Positions 19,205-27,762 of a DNA stretch of 64,000 nucleotides are shown here, in pieces. Below the pieces are notes generated by a model, which saw only the letters and a list, made by a program, of their open reading frames with translations, was not told the DNA's origin and made no database searches. The position numbers and the translations under genes were made by a program. The stretch covers positions 774,001-838,000 of the forward strand of contig NZ_JAMCOS010000001.1 of assembly GCF_028069655.1 (NCBI RefSeq), given 5' to 3'. Numbering within the stretch: the first letter of the stretch is position 1; the number at the start of each line of letters is the position of its first letter. The DNA is from Acidovorax sp. NCPPB 4044. Its GTDB lineage: Bacteria; Pseudomonadota; Gammaproteobacteria; Burkholderiales; Burkholderiaceae_C.

Positions 19205-20167
19205 ATGCACCGCCGAAATTGGGTTGGACTCGTCCTCTTCGCCACTGCGGGCTGCGCCTGGGCCCAGGCCTATCCTTCGAAGCCGGTCAAGCTGGTGGTG
19301 CCCTTCGCACCGGGCGGCACCACGGACATCATCGCGCGGGTCATCGCCGACCCGCTGTCGCGTGCCATCGGGCAGCCGGTGATCGTTGAAAACAAGGCGG
19401 GTGGCGGCGGCATCATCGGCGCCGCGGAGACGGCGAAGGCCACGCCGGACGGCTATTCGCTCGGGATCGCCACGGTATCGACCACCGCTGCCAATCCGGC
19501 CATCAACCCACGCACCCCCTACAACCCGCTGACCGACTTCACGCCGATCATCAACATCGCCGCGACGCCGAACATCATCGCGGTGCACCCGAACTTCCCC
19601 GCCAAGGACTACAAGAGCTTCTTCGCGGAAATCAAGAAGGTGCCGGGCAAGTATTCGTATTCGACCTCTGGCACGGGCGGCATCGGCCACCTGCAGATGG
19701 AGCTCTACAAGAGCCTCACCAACACCTTCGTCACGCACATTCCCTACCGCGGCGCGGGCCCGGCGCTCAACGACACCGTGGCGGGCCAGGTGCCGATGAT
19801 CTTCGACAACCTGCCGTCGGCGCTGCCCTTCATCAAGGAGAACCGCCTCGTGCCGATCGTCGTGGCCGCGCCCCAGCGGGTGGCCGCCCTGCCGAACGTG
19901 CCGACCTTCAAGGAGATCGGGCTCGAGCCGGTGAACCGCATGGCCTACTACGGCATCCTGGGCCCCAAGGGCCTGCCGAAGGAGGTGGTGGACAAGATCA
20001 ACGCGGGCGTGCGCAAGGCCCTGGAAGACCCCGCCGTGCGCAAGCGCATCGAGGACACCGGCTCGCTCATCATGGCCAATACGCCCGAGCAGTTCACCGA
20101 GCAGATCAAGGCCGAGTTCGAGGTCTACAAGGGCGTCGTGCAAAAGCAGAAGCTCGTGCTCGACTGA
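19205..20167 (+). CDS. Bug/TctC-family tripartite tricarboxylate substrate-binding protein
   Basis: This 320-residue periplasmic receptor has a signal peptide (MHRRNWVGLVLFATAGCAWA, cleaved before QAYPSKP). Bug signatures follow: YPSKPVKLVVPFAPGGTTDIIAR, GQPVIVENKAGGGG and THIPYRGAGPALNDTVAGQV. Bug proteins bind carboxylates or amides with high affinity; many are orphan, without TctA/TctB, as here. It is preceded by AAGGAG at good spacing and lies 189 bp after the TauE gene on the same strand, so it may belong to the LysR-controlled pathway. The ligand is not known. Confidence 0.9.
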   Translation: MHRRNWVGLVLFATAGCAWAQAYPSKPVKLVVPFAPGGTTDIIARVIADPLSRAIGQPVIVENKAGGGGIIGAAETAKATPDGYSLGIATVSTTAANPAINPRTPYNPLTDFTPIINIAATPNIIAVHPNFPAKDYKSFFAEIKKVPGKYSYSTSGTGGIGHLQMELYKSLTNTFVTHIPYRGAGPALNDTVAGQVPMIFDNLPSALPFIKENRLVPIVVAAPQRVAALPNVPTFKEIGLEPVNRMAYYGILGPKGLPKEVVDKINAGVRKALEDPAVRKRIEDTGSLIMANTPEQFTEQIKAEFEVYKGVVQKQKLVLD

Positions 20168-20200
20168 ACGCTCCGATTCCCTGTTCCCCACCCCATCCAC

Positions 20201-20230
20201 CAGGCCACGGCGGGCCACTGCCGTGGCCTG
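20201..20230. terminator. Hairpin after the Bug gene
   Basis: CAGGCCACGGC and GCCGTGGCCTG form a perfect 11-bp stem with an 8-base loop, 33 bp after the Bug stop codon. There is no T-run, so it is either a weak terminator or an mRNA 3'-end stabiliser. Confidence 0.5.
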
Positions 20231-20270
20231 TGGTCCATGGGGCGGTCCGGCCGCGTGCTAACGTCGCGCC

Positions 20271-21182
20271 ATGACCCTCTCGCAAGCCAGCCAGGACGCC
20301 ATCGACGCCTTCATCGATGCGGTGTGGCTGGAAGACGGCCTCTCCCGCAACACGCTGGCGGCGTACCGCCGCGACCTGTCGCTCTATGCCGAGTGGCTGC
20401 AGGAGCACATGCCCGACACCGCGGGCGCGCTCGACGCGACGGCGGAGCACCACCTGCAGGCGTATTTCGCCGCCCGCCATGCGGTCACCCGCGCCACGTC
20501 GGCCAACCGGCGCCTGACGGTGCTGCGGCGCTATTTCCAGTGGGCCCTGCGCGAGCGCCGCATCGCCGCCGATCCCACCGTGCGGCTGCAGGCGGCCAGG
20601 CAACCGCTGCGCGTGCCCAAGACGCTGTCGGCCGCCCAGATCGAAGCCCTGCTGCACGCCCCCGACACCAGCACGGCGCTCGGCTTGCGCGATCGGGCGA
20701 TGCTCGAACTCATGTACGCCAGCGGCCTGCGCGTGACGGAACTGGTCACGCTCAAAACCTACCACGCGGCGCTGTCCGAAGGGGTGCTGCGCGTGATGGG
20801 CAAGGGCAGCAAGGAGCGGCTGGTGCCGTTCGGCGAGGTGGCGGCCGAATGGCTGCAGCGGTATCTGTCGCAGGCGCGGGCGGAGATCCTCGCGGGCCAG
20901 CAGACCGACGATCTGTTCGTCACGCGGCGCGGGGCCGGCATGACCCGGGCGATGTTCTGGGTGGTCGTGAAAAAGCACGCACAGGGTGCCGGCATCACCG
21001 TGCCGCTCTCTCCGCACACGCTGCGGCACGCCTTCGCCACCCACCTGCTCAACCATGGCGCGGACCTGCGCGTGGTGCAGTTGCTGCTCGGGCACGCCGA
21101 CATCTCCACCACCACGATCTACACCCACGTGGCGCGCGAGCGGCTCAAGGCCCTCCACGCGCAGCACCATCCGCGCGGCTGA
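20271..21182 (+). CDS. xerD: Site-specific tyrosine recombinase XerD
   Basis: XerD acts with XerC at dif to resolve chromosome dimers. This 303-residue protein has the SAM-like N-terminal core-binding domain (AIDAFIDAVWLEDGLSRNTL) and the catalytic domain with R154 (SGLRVTEL), H249-x-x-R252 (SPHTLRHAFATHLL), the GHADISTT His, and nucleophile Y284 (TIYTHV). Length and the LxxHGADLRVVQLLLGH pattern are those of housekeeping XerD rather than of a phage integrase. It stands between two Bug genes, with no phage or integron features around it. Confidence 0.92.
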   Translation: MTLSQASQDAIDAFIDAVWLEDGLSRNTLAAYRRDLSLYAEWLQEHMPDTAGALDATAEHHLQAYFAARHAVTRATSANRRLTVLRRYFQWALRERRIAADPTVRLQAARQPLRVPKTLSAAQIEALLHAPDTSTALGLRDRAMLELMYASGLRVTELVTLKTYHAALSEGVLRVMGKGSKERLVPFGEVAAEWLQRYLSQARAEILAGQQTDDLFVTRRGAGMTRAMFWVVVKKHAQGAGITVPLSPHTLRHAFATHLLNHGADLRVVQLLLGHADISTTTIYTHVARERLKALHAQHHPRG

Positions 21183-21341
21183 ACCCGTCCGCGGGCGGCG
21201 GGATGGGCCGGGGCGGCGCGGGCCGCTCCGCCGCGGAATCCCCGCGAAACCGCAGCCCGCGTCGCGTGCCCTGCGGCCGCGGCAGGCGCCGGGCACGCAC
21301 AATCGCTCCCATCTTGGTTTTCTCTGGAAACGGTGGTTGTG

Positions 21342-22355
21342 ATGATTGAATCGTTATCGCGCAGGCGCATGCTGTCGCTGTGCGCATCGGCCGGCCTGGC
21401 CGCTGCCGCGGGGGCTTCTTCCCAGGCCCGTGCGCAAGCCTCGGCCGCGCAATGGCCCGCAGGGTCCAGGCCCGTGCGCATCGTCGTGGCCTACCCGGCC
21501 GGCGGCGTGAGCGATGTCGTGGCGCGTGCGCTGGCCGACAAGCTCTCCACGCAACTAGGCACGCCGGTGGTCGTGGAAAACAAGGCGGGCGCCGGGGGCG
21601 CCATCGCCATGGACATGGTGGCCAAGGCGCCGGCCGATGGCTACACGCTCGGTTTCTCCTCGATCAGCCCGCTGGTGCTCAGCCCCCACCTGGGCAAGCT
21701 GCCGTTCGACCCGGTGCGCGACATCGCTCCGGTGGCGAGCGTGATGGTCTCGCCCGTGCTGCTGCTGGCAACGCCTGCCTGCGATGCCAAGGACTTCGCG
21801 GCACTGATCGCGCAGGCCAAGGCAAAGCCGGGCGAGGTGCGATGGGCGACGTCGGGGCTCGCGTCGCTGGGCCACATCATGCTGGAGCAGATCCAGCAGG
21901 GAACGCAGGCGCGCATCACGCACGTGCCCTACAAGGGCGGCGGGCAGCAGCTCAACGACGCGCTCAGCGGGCAGTTCGAGATCCTGTCGACCAACGCCGG
22001 GCCGGCGGTCATGCAGCATATCCAGGCCGGCAAGCTGCGCGCGCTGGCCGTGGGGGCGCCGGGCCGGCTCGAAGCGCTGGCGTCGGTACCCACGCTGGCC
22101 GAGCTGGGCCTGCCGGCCGCCAACCTGAGTTCGCAGTTTGGCCTGTTCGCGCCTGCCCGCACGCCCGCGGCCGTCCTGGAACGGCTGAATGCCGAGACGA
22201 ACAAGGCGCTGGCCCAGCAGGACCTGCGCGCACGATTGGCCGCCACGGACAACGTTCCCACGGGCGGGACGGCTGCCGACTTCGCCCGGCAGATCGCGCA
22301 GGAGTCGCAGGGCAACGCGCGGGTGATCCGCGCGGCGAACATCCAGATGAATTGA
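21342..22355 (+). CDS. Bug/TctC-family substrate-binding protein with Tat-like signal
   Basis: This 337-residue periplasmic receptor is of the same family as the one at 19205 but divergent. Its N terminus MIESLSRRRMLSLCASAGLAAAAG looks like a twin-arginine signal (S-R-R-R-M-L), unlike the Sec signal of its paralogue. Bug motifs present are RPVRIVVAYPAGGVSDVVAR, GTPVVVENKAGAGGAIA and THVPYKGGGQQLNDALSG. ATG 21342 is chosen over the upstream GTG because it starts the signal cleanly. There is no TctAB nearby. The ligand is unknown; it could be folded or cofactor-loaded before export if Tat is really used. Confidence 0.88.
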   Translation: MIESLSRRRMLSLCASAGLAAAAGASSQARAQASAAQWPAGSRPVRIVVAYPAGGVSDVVARALADKLSTQLGTPVVVENKAGAGGAIAMDMVAKAPADGYTLGFSSISPLVLSPHLGKLPFDPVRDIAPVASVMVSPVLLLATPACDAKDFAALIAQAKAKPGEVRWATSGLASLGHIMLEQIQQGTQARITHVPYKGGGQQLNDALSGQFEILSTNAGPAVMQHIQAGKLRALAVGAPGRLEALASVPTLAELGLPAANLSSQFGLFAPARTPAAVLERLNAETNKALAQQDLRARLAATDNVPTGGTAADFARQIAQESQGNARVIRAANIQMN

Positions 22356-22461
22356 GCGGTTGGCGGCCCGGACTCCGCCGTTTCGGAAGGGCGCGCCGCC
22401 GGCATGCATGGGCAGGGCGGGCGCTGCCTGGGCCGCGCCCGCCGTCCCGGCTCCGCAGCGG

Positions 22462-23754
22462 CTATTCGCCGAGGCTTTCGGCCCAGGTGAGGGCCTGCAG
22501 ATGCGCCCAGTTGACCTGGCGGTTCGACAGGTGGAGCGCTTCGGCGGCCCGGGCGAAGGCCACTTCGTCGCCGCTTTCGCAGGCCTTGGTGAGGTCGAGG
22601 AACGGCGCGAACACTCCCGTGTTGTGCAGCAGCGCGTCGACCACCGGCTGGGGCAGGGCCACCGATTCCAGGGCCTTTTCGAGGGGGACGCCGAGCATGG
22701 TGTCCAGCAGCGAGAACACGCCCACCACGAAGGCGTTGTCGCATTCCTCGGGCGGCAGCAGCTCGGCCGCCAGCAATTCCATGAGGCGACCGCGCACCAC
22801 CGCCGTCTGGCCCACGGCCGGGGGCGATCCACCGGCGCGCGACGTGGTCATCAGCAGCGCAGCCCAGCGGAAGAGCTTCTTGAGGCCCAGGATCATCACC
22901 GCGTGGCGGAACGACGTGACCTCGCACGACAGGCCGAAGCCCGACGAATTGATGAAGCGCAGCAGATTGAAGGACAGCGTGGGGTCCTTCTTGAGCAGTT
23001 CTTCGATCTCCGCCGTGCTGGCCTGTTTGCGCACTAGGTTGATGAGCTGGATGATCGTGGCCTGCGACGGCCGGATGGTCTGCGCCTTCACCAGTGCCGG
23101 CTTGGCGAACCAGAAGCCCTGGAACAGCTTCACGCCGAGCGCCGACATGCGTTCGTGCTGCTCGGCCGTTTCGACCTTCTCGGCGACCAGCGTGGCCTGG
23201 CTGTTGGCCCGCGCGAACTTCACGAGCGGCTCGGCCAGTTCGGGGCGGAACGCCTGCATGTCGAGCTTGACGAACGAGGCCATGCGCAGCCAGCTGCCGT
23301 AGTTGCGCCGCAGCACGTTCTGGCTGAACGCCAGCCGGAAACCCCGCGTGCGCAGCCCTTCGAGCGTGGACAGGCGGCCTTCGATCTCCTCGAGGGTGGC
23401 CGTGTCCGCCAGCGTGGGCACTTCCAGCACCACCTTCTCGGGGTGGATGAGTTCGAGGTGGCCGCCGGCGAGGCTCTCGTGCGTGCAGTTGATGAAGACG
23501 GTCTTCTTGCCCACCAGCGCCTCGGTGCCGGCGTAGGAGAGGGCGTTGAAGAGCAGGGCCGCGTCGCTGGCGGCCGTGTGCGCGTCGGAGGCGGTGGAGC
23601 GGTCGAACAGCTCGTAGCCGAAGACGGCGCGGTGTTCGTCCACGATGGCCTGGCGCGCGATGATGGACAGATTGCCATCATCGGCCGCGGGGTCGGCTCC
23701 GTCCTGGGGTTGGGTCGGCTCGAAAGCCGGTGCATTTTCGTTATTGCTCGACAT
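22462..23754 (-). CDS. Degenerate EAL + HDOD signalling protein (paralogue 1)
   Basis: This 430-residue protein has a YuxH/CdgJ-type layout: a degenerate EAL domain (about 48-235) followed by an HDOD domain (about 240-410). The EAL motif reads GYELF, there is no DDFG metal motif, and only the last block (VAEKVETAEQHE, FQGFWFAKP) is well kept. It should therefore not hydrolyse c-di-GMP. The HDOD half has KKDPTLSFNLLRFINSSGFGL and LGLKKLFRWAALLM, as in GSU3033/CdgJ-like regulators of motility. Starting at ATG 23752-23754 removes a Pro/Leu-rich upstream stretch. It is adjacent to a close paralogue in tandem. Confidence 0.9.
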   Translation of the reverse strand: MSSNNENAPAFEPTQPQDGADPAADDGNLSIIARQAIVDEHRAVFGYELFDRSTASDAHTAASDAALLFNALSYAGTEALVGKKTVFINCTHESLAGGHLELIHPEKVVLEVPTLADTATLEEIEGRLSTLEGLRTRGFRLAFSQNVLRRNYGSWLRMASFVKLDMQAFRPELAEPLVKFARANSQATLVAEKVETAEQHERMSALGVKLFQGFWFAKPALVKAQTIRPSQATIIQLINLVRKQASTAEIEELLKKDPTLSFNLLRFINSSGFGLSCEVTSFRHAVMILGLKKLFRWAALLMTTSRAGGSPPAVGQTAVVRGRLMELLAAELLPPEECDNAFVVGVFSLLDTMLGVPLEKALESVALPQPVVDALLHNTGVFAPFLDLTKACESGDEVAFARAAEALHLSNRQVNWAHLQALTWAESLGE

Positions 23755-23861
23755 GGGCGTGAAGAGAATGAAAGACCGGAGCGAAGATGCCCTTTTCAAG
23801 CCTCCCACCTTACCACCAAGGAGGCCCGCCGTGCGGCAGCGGAGCGCGGTTGCCGTGCCCG

Positions 23862-25136
23862 TCAGTCCGTCAGCTGGTCGGCCCAGGCCAGTGCCTGCAG
23901 GTGGGCCCAGTTGATCTGCTGGCTGGTCAGGTGCAGCGTGGTCGCGGCCTGGTCGAACAGCGCGTCGTCGCTCGATTCGCAGGCCTCCGCGAGGCGCAGC
24001 AGCTCGCCGAGCACGCCCTCGCGGCGCAGCAGGGCATCGGCCACGGGCTCGGGGACGTGCAGCAGACCGATGGCCGATTCGATCGGCATGCTCAGCATGA
24101 CGTCCAGCATCGAGAAGATGCCCACCACGAAGGCCTGGTCGGCATCGTCCTGCGACAGGGTCTCGAGCGCCAGCAGTTCCATGAGGCGCCCGCGCACCAC
24201 CGCCGTGTGGCCCACCGATGCCGGAATGCCGCCGATGCGCGAGGCCGTGAGCAGCAATGCCGCCCAGCGGAACAGTTTCTTGAGCCCCATCAGCATCACC
24301 GCCTGGCGGAACGAGGTGATCTCGCGTGCCAGCCCGAAGCCCGAGGAGTTGATGAGGCGCATCAGATTGAAGGCCAGCCCCGCATCCTTCTTGAGCACTT
24401 CTTCGATCTCATCCGTGCTGGCCTGCTGGCGCACCAGGTTGATGAGCTGCAGGATGCTGGACTGCGAGGGGGTGAGCAGCCGGGCCTCGACCACGGCGGG
24501 GCGCGAGAACCAGAAGCCCTGGAAGAGCTGCACGCCCATGCTGGATGCCATGTCGTACTGCTGGGCGCTTTCGACCTTCTCGGCGATCAGCTCCGCCTTG
24601 GTATGGCGGCCTGCATACTTGATGAGCACGGCGAGCTGGTCGGGCGCCAGCAGCGAGAGGTCGAGCTTGATGTAGTCGGCGAGCGGCAGCCAGGGTGCAT
24701 AGGCCGATTCGAGCACCGTGTGATTGAACGCGAGGTGGAAGCCGCGCTCGCGCAGGGCCTGCAGGATCGGCAGCCGCGTGCTCACCTCGGCCGCCGCCGA
24801 ATGGCCCAGGGGCGGGATCTCCAGCACGACCTTGTCGGGGTCCACCAGCTCGAGGTGGCCGCCGGCCAGGCTCTCGTGCGTGCAGTTCACGAAGATGAGC
24901 TTCTTGCCCACCAGCTCTTCGGTGCCCGCGTGCGAGAGGGCCGTGAACACCAGGAACACGTCCGTGGCCGCCGTGTGCGCCACGCCCGCGCGCGAGCGGT
25001 TGAACAGCTCGTAGCCGATCACGGAATGCTGGCCGTTCACGATCGCCTGGCGGGCGATCATGGCGCCCGACGGGCCGGCGCCGGAGGCCGTGCTGGCGGG
25101 GCTCTGGGGGGTGAGGGTAGGTGGGTTGGAAGGCAT
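23862..25136 (-). CDS. Degenerate EAL + HDOD signalling protein (paralogue 2)
   Basis: This 424-residue tandem paralogue of the preceding protein is similar over the whole length: IARQAIVNGQHSVIGYELFNRS, FVNCTHESLAGGHLEL and KLFRWAALLLTASR are nearly the same in both. The EAL domain again lacks the metal-binding residues (GYELF; no DDFG), and the HDOD domain is complete (KKDAGLAFNLMRLINSSGFGL). The start at ATG 25134-25136 gives a 30-residue Pro/Ser/Thr-rich head. The gap to paralogue 1 is 107 bp, so they probably form one unit, with this gene first. The role is probably as a protein-interaction hub in motility or surface behaviour. Confidence 0.9.
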   Translation of the reverse strand: MPSNPPTLTPQSPASTASGAGPSGAMIARQAIVNGQHSVIGYELFNRSRAGVAHTAATDVFLVFTALSHAGTEELVGKKLIFVNCTHESLAGGHLELVDPDKVVLEIPPLGHSAAAEVSTRLPILQALRERGFHLAFNHTVLESAYAPWLPLADYIKLDLSLLAPDQLAVLIKYAGRHTKAELIAEKVESAQQYDMASSMGVQLFQGFWFSRPAVVEARLLTPSQSSILQLINLVRQQASTDEIEEVLKKDAGLAFNLMRLINSSGFGLAREITSFRQAVMLMGLKKLFRWAALLLTASRIGGIPASVGHTAVVRGRLMELLALETLSQDDADQAFVVGIFSMLDVMLSMPIESAIGLLHVPEPVADALLRREGVLGELLRLAEACESSDDALFDQAATTLHLTSQQINWAHLQALAWADQLTD

Positions 25137-25225
25137 GCCGGATCCGTCGACGGAGGCCACCTCGCGGCATGCGAGGGAGTCCGGCTCATTGTAGAAAATT
25201 CCCCATGCCCCCGGTAGCGATCCCC

Positions 25226-26026
25226 TCATTCGGCCTGCAGCCAGCGCAGTTCGGCCTCGCTGAAGCCCGCGGCGCGGCGTGCCGCCTCATTGAACGGGGG
25301 TTTCAGGCGCGGGGCTTCGTAGCGCTGCACGAGGTCGCCGTAGTGGCTTTCCGGGTCGTGCCCGTCGCGCTCGCACAGCCAGCGGTACCAATGGTTGCCG
25401 ATGGCCACATGGCCGACCTCCTCGCGCAGGATCACGTCCAGGATCGCCACGGCCGCCAGCGCGTCGGGGGTGCCCACCTGGGTGAGCTTGCGCTGGATCA
25501 GCGGCGTTGCGTCCAGCCCACGCGCCTCCAGCGTGCGCGGCACCAGCGCCATGCGCGCCACGATGTCGTGGGCGGTTTTCTCGCACATGGTCCACAGGCC
25601 CTGGTGCGCGGGAAAGTCGCCGTAGTCGTGGCCCGTGACGCGCAGGTGTTCGCGCAGCATGCGGAAATGGGAGGCCTCCTCGGCGGCGACGCGCAGCCAG
25701 TCGCGGTAGTAGGCGTCCGGCATGCCGCTGAAGCGCCAGACGGCATCGAGCGCCAGGTTGATGGCGTTGAACTCGATATGGGCGATGGCATGCAGCAGCA
25801 CCGCACGGCCGAGCGGCGTGGCCGGCGAGCGACGGGCCACGGCGGTGTGGTGCAGCAGCTCGGGGCGGTCAGGGCGGCCCGGCAGGCCATCGGGGGCGGG
25901 CGGCGGCGGGGCGTGCGCGGCCAGGGGCAGGCCGTCGGCAGCGGCGTGCAGCGCCAGCGTCCGCGCGGCCTTTTCTTCGGGATCGGTGAGGCACAGGGCC
26001 TGCAGGGCGCATTGGCGAAGCTCCAT
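25226..26026 (-). CDS. DUF455 ferritin-like protein
   Basis: This 266-residue protein belongs to the DUF455 ferritin-like family. The putative di-iron residues are in HAIAHIEFNAINLALD, AAEEASHFRMLREHL and ILREEVGHVAIGNHWY, i.e. ExxH-type pairs on a four-helix bundle. The biochemical role of this family is unsettled; members are sometimes linked to tRNA hydroxylase MiaE-like enzymes. ATG at 26024-26026 fits the family N terminus (ELRQCALQALCLTDPEEK). It is divergent from the gamma carbonic anhydrase with 90 bp between starts. Confidence 0.85.
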   Translation of the reverse strand: MELRQCALQALCLTDPEEKAARTLALHAAADGLPLAAHAPPPPAPDGLPGRPDRPELLHHTAVARRSPATPLGRAVLLHAIAHIEFNAINLALDAVWRFSGMPDAYYRDWLRVAAEEASHFRMLREHLRVTGHDYGDFPAHQGLWTMCEKTAHDIVARMALVPRTLEARGLDATPLIQRKLTQVGTPDALAAVAILDVILREEVGHVAIGNHWYRWLCERDGHDPESHYGDLVQRYEAPRLKPPFNEAARRAAGFSEAELRWLQAE

Positions 26027-26116
26027 ACCTACAATTCTAGTTTTCCGCCCCCAGATGCATCCCAGGGCGGCAGACAAAATGGTGGACGGCGGTCCGCCCC
26101 GACCGGAGACGAAACG

Positions 26117-26641
26117 ATGGCGCTTTACGAACTCGACGGTACAACCCCCCGCGTGGCCGAATCGGCCTGGGTGGCGGACAGTGCCGAAGTGATGGGCAAC
26201 GTGGTGCTGGGCGAGGATGCCAGCATCTGGTTCGGCGCCGTGCTGCGGGGCGACAACGAGACGCTGTCGATCGGTGCCGGCACCAACGTGCAGGACGGCA
26301 GCGTGCTGCATTCCGACCTGGGCCAGCCGCTCGTGCTCGGCGAGCGCGTGACGGTGGGGCACAAGGTCGTGCTGCACGGCTGCACGGTGGGCGACGAATC
26401 GCTCATCGGCATTGGCGCGGTGGTGCTCAATGGTGCGAAGATCGGCCGGCACTGCCTCGTGGGCGCCGGCGCGCTGGTGACGGAAGGCAAGGAGTTCCCG
26501 GACGGCTCGATGATCCTCGGCAGTCCGGCCAAGGCGGTGCGGCAGCTCACGCCGGAACAAATCGAGGGCCTGCGCAAGAGCGCGCAGACCTATATCGCCA
26601 ATGCCCGGCGCTTCCGGGCGGGGCTGCACCGCACGGGCTGA
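26117..26641 (+). CDS. Gamma carbonic anhydrase-family protein (YrdA-like)
   Basis: This 174-residue left-handed beta-helix protein has hexapeptide repeats (VMGNVVLGEDASIWFGAVLRG; IGAGTNVQDGSVLHSD; VTVGHKVVLHGCTVGDESLIGIG). The three zinc His residues are visible in LHSD, VGHKVVLHG. A C-terminal helix follows (SPAKAVRQLTPEQIEGLRKSA). The family includes E. coli YrdA/PaaY; YrdA itself has weak or no hydratase activity, while PaaY is a thioesterase, so the reaction is uncertain. Starts at ATG 26117 after GGAGACGAAACG. Confidence 0.9.
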   Translation: MALYELDGTTPRVAESAWVADSAEVMGNVVLGEDASIWFGAVLRGDNETLSIGAGTNVQDGSVLHSDLGQPLVLGERVTVGHKVVLHGCTVGDESLIGIGAVVLNGAKIGRHCLVGAGALVTEGKEFPDGSMILGSPAKAVRQLTPEQIEGLRKSAQTYIANARRFRAGLHRTG

Positions 26642-26694
26642 AAGAGCCCGGCGGACGGTGGCCCATTGATCGCAGATTGCAGAAAGATTCCAGG

Positions 26695-27687
26695 GTGTCA
26701 GAACTCCACAAGTTCCTCTTCGATGGCCTGCCGGTGCGCGGCATGATCGTCCGCCTCACGGACGCCTGGACCGAGATCCTCGCGCGCCGCGCCGGCAACA
26801 CCGCCACGGGTGCCTACGCGCCCGAGGTGCGCGAATTGCTGGGCGAGATGGCCGCGGCGGGCGTGCTCATGCAGTCCAACATCAAGTTCAACGGCGCGCT
26901 GGTGCTGCAGGTCTTCGGTGACGGCCCGGTGAAGCTGGCCGTGGCGGAGGTGCAGTCCGACCTGGCGCTGCGGGCCACGGCCTCCATCCAGGGCGAGGTG
27001 CCCGTGGGCGCGCGCTTGCCCGACATGGTGAATGTGGGCGGCGGCGGCCGCTGCGCGATCACGCTCGATCCCAAGGACCGCCTGCCGGGCCAGCAGCCCT
27101 ACCAGGGCGTGGTGCCGCTGCACGGCGACCAGCACGAGAAGCTCGACAAGCTCAGCGACGTGCTGCAGCACTACATGCTGCAGTCCGAGCAGCTCGACAC
27201 GACGCTGGTGCTGGCGGCCGACGACAAGGTGGCCGCGGGCCTGCTGATCCAGCGCATGCCCATCAAGGGCGAGGCCAACCTGGCCGGCCGGGAGATGAGC
27301 CAGAGCGAGAACGAGGACGAGATCGGCCGCAACGAGGACTACAACCGCATCTCCACGCTGGCGGCCAGTCTGACCCGCGAGGAACTGCTGTCGCTGGACA
27401 TCGACACCGTGCTGCACCGCCTCTTCTGGGAAGAAAAGCTGCTGCGCTTCGTGCCCAAGGAAGGCGTGGACGGCCCGCGCTTCGCCTGCACCTGCAGCCG
27501 CGAGCGCGTGAGTTCCATGCTGCGCAGCCTGGGCGCCGAAGAGGCCGAGAGCATCATCGCCGAGCGCGGCGAGATCGAGGTGGCCTGCGAATACTGCGGC
27601 CAGCAGTACCGCTTCGACCCCGTGGACGCCGCGCAGATCTTCACCAACGCCGCGGAGCTGCTGCCGGGGACCAAGGCCGTCCAGTAG
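26695..27687 (+). CDS. hslO: Redox-regulated chaperone Hsp33
   Basis: Hsp33 is a holdase that is activated when its zinc-bound cysteines are oxidised. The four zinc ligands are C265 and C267 (ACTCSRER) and C298 and C301 (CEYCG), i.e. the C-x-C...C-x-x-C switch. The GTG at 26695 (SELHKFLFDGLPVRG next) is taken as start because it matches the conserved family N terminus; a TTG 18 bp earlier adds an unconserved MQKDSR. The length is 330 residues, slightly long for the family. It lies 53 bp after the carbonic anhydrase-like gene on the same strand. Confidence 0.93.
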   Translation: MSELHKFLFDGLPVRGMIVRLTDAWTEILARRAGNTATGAYAPEVRELLGEMAAAGVLMQSNIKFNGALVLQVFGDGPVKLAVAEVQSDLALRATASIQGEVPVGARLPDMVNVGGGGRCAITLDPKDRLPGQQPYQGVVPLHGDQHEKLDKLSDVLQHYMLQSEQLDTTLVLAADDKVAAGLLIQRMPIKGEANLAGREMSQSENEDEIGRNEDYNRISTLAASLTREELLSLDIDTVLHRLFWEEKLLRFVPKEGVDGPRFACTCSRERVSSMLRSLGAEEAESIIAERGEIEVACEYCGQQYRFDPVDAAQIFTNAAELLPGTKAVQ

Positions 27688-27762
27688 CCGGCTGGGATGG
27701 GCGGTGGGTGGCTGGCTCGGCGCCGTCGGGCGGCCATCGACGGTTTTCCGGGAGGGCTCCCG

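Noticed and set aside
20271..21182. Tyrosine recombinase as sign of a prophage or integrative element
   Set aside because: Motifs and length fit housekeeping XerD, and there are no phage, excisionase, att-like repeats or cargo around it.
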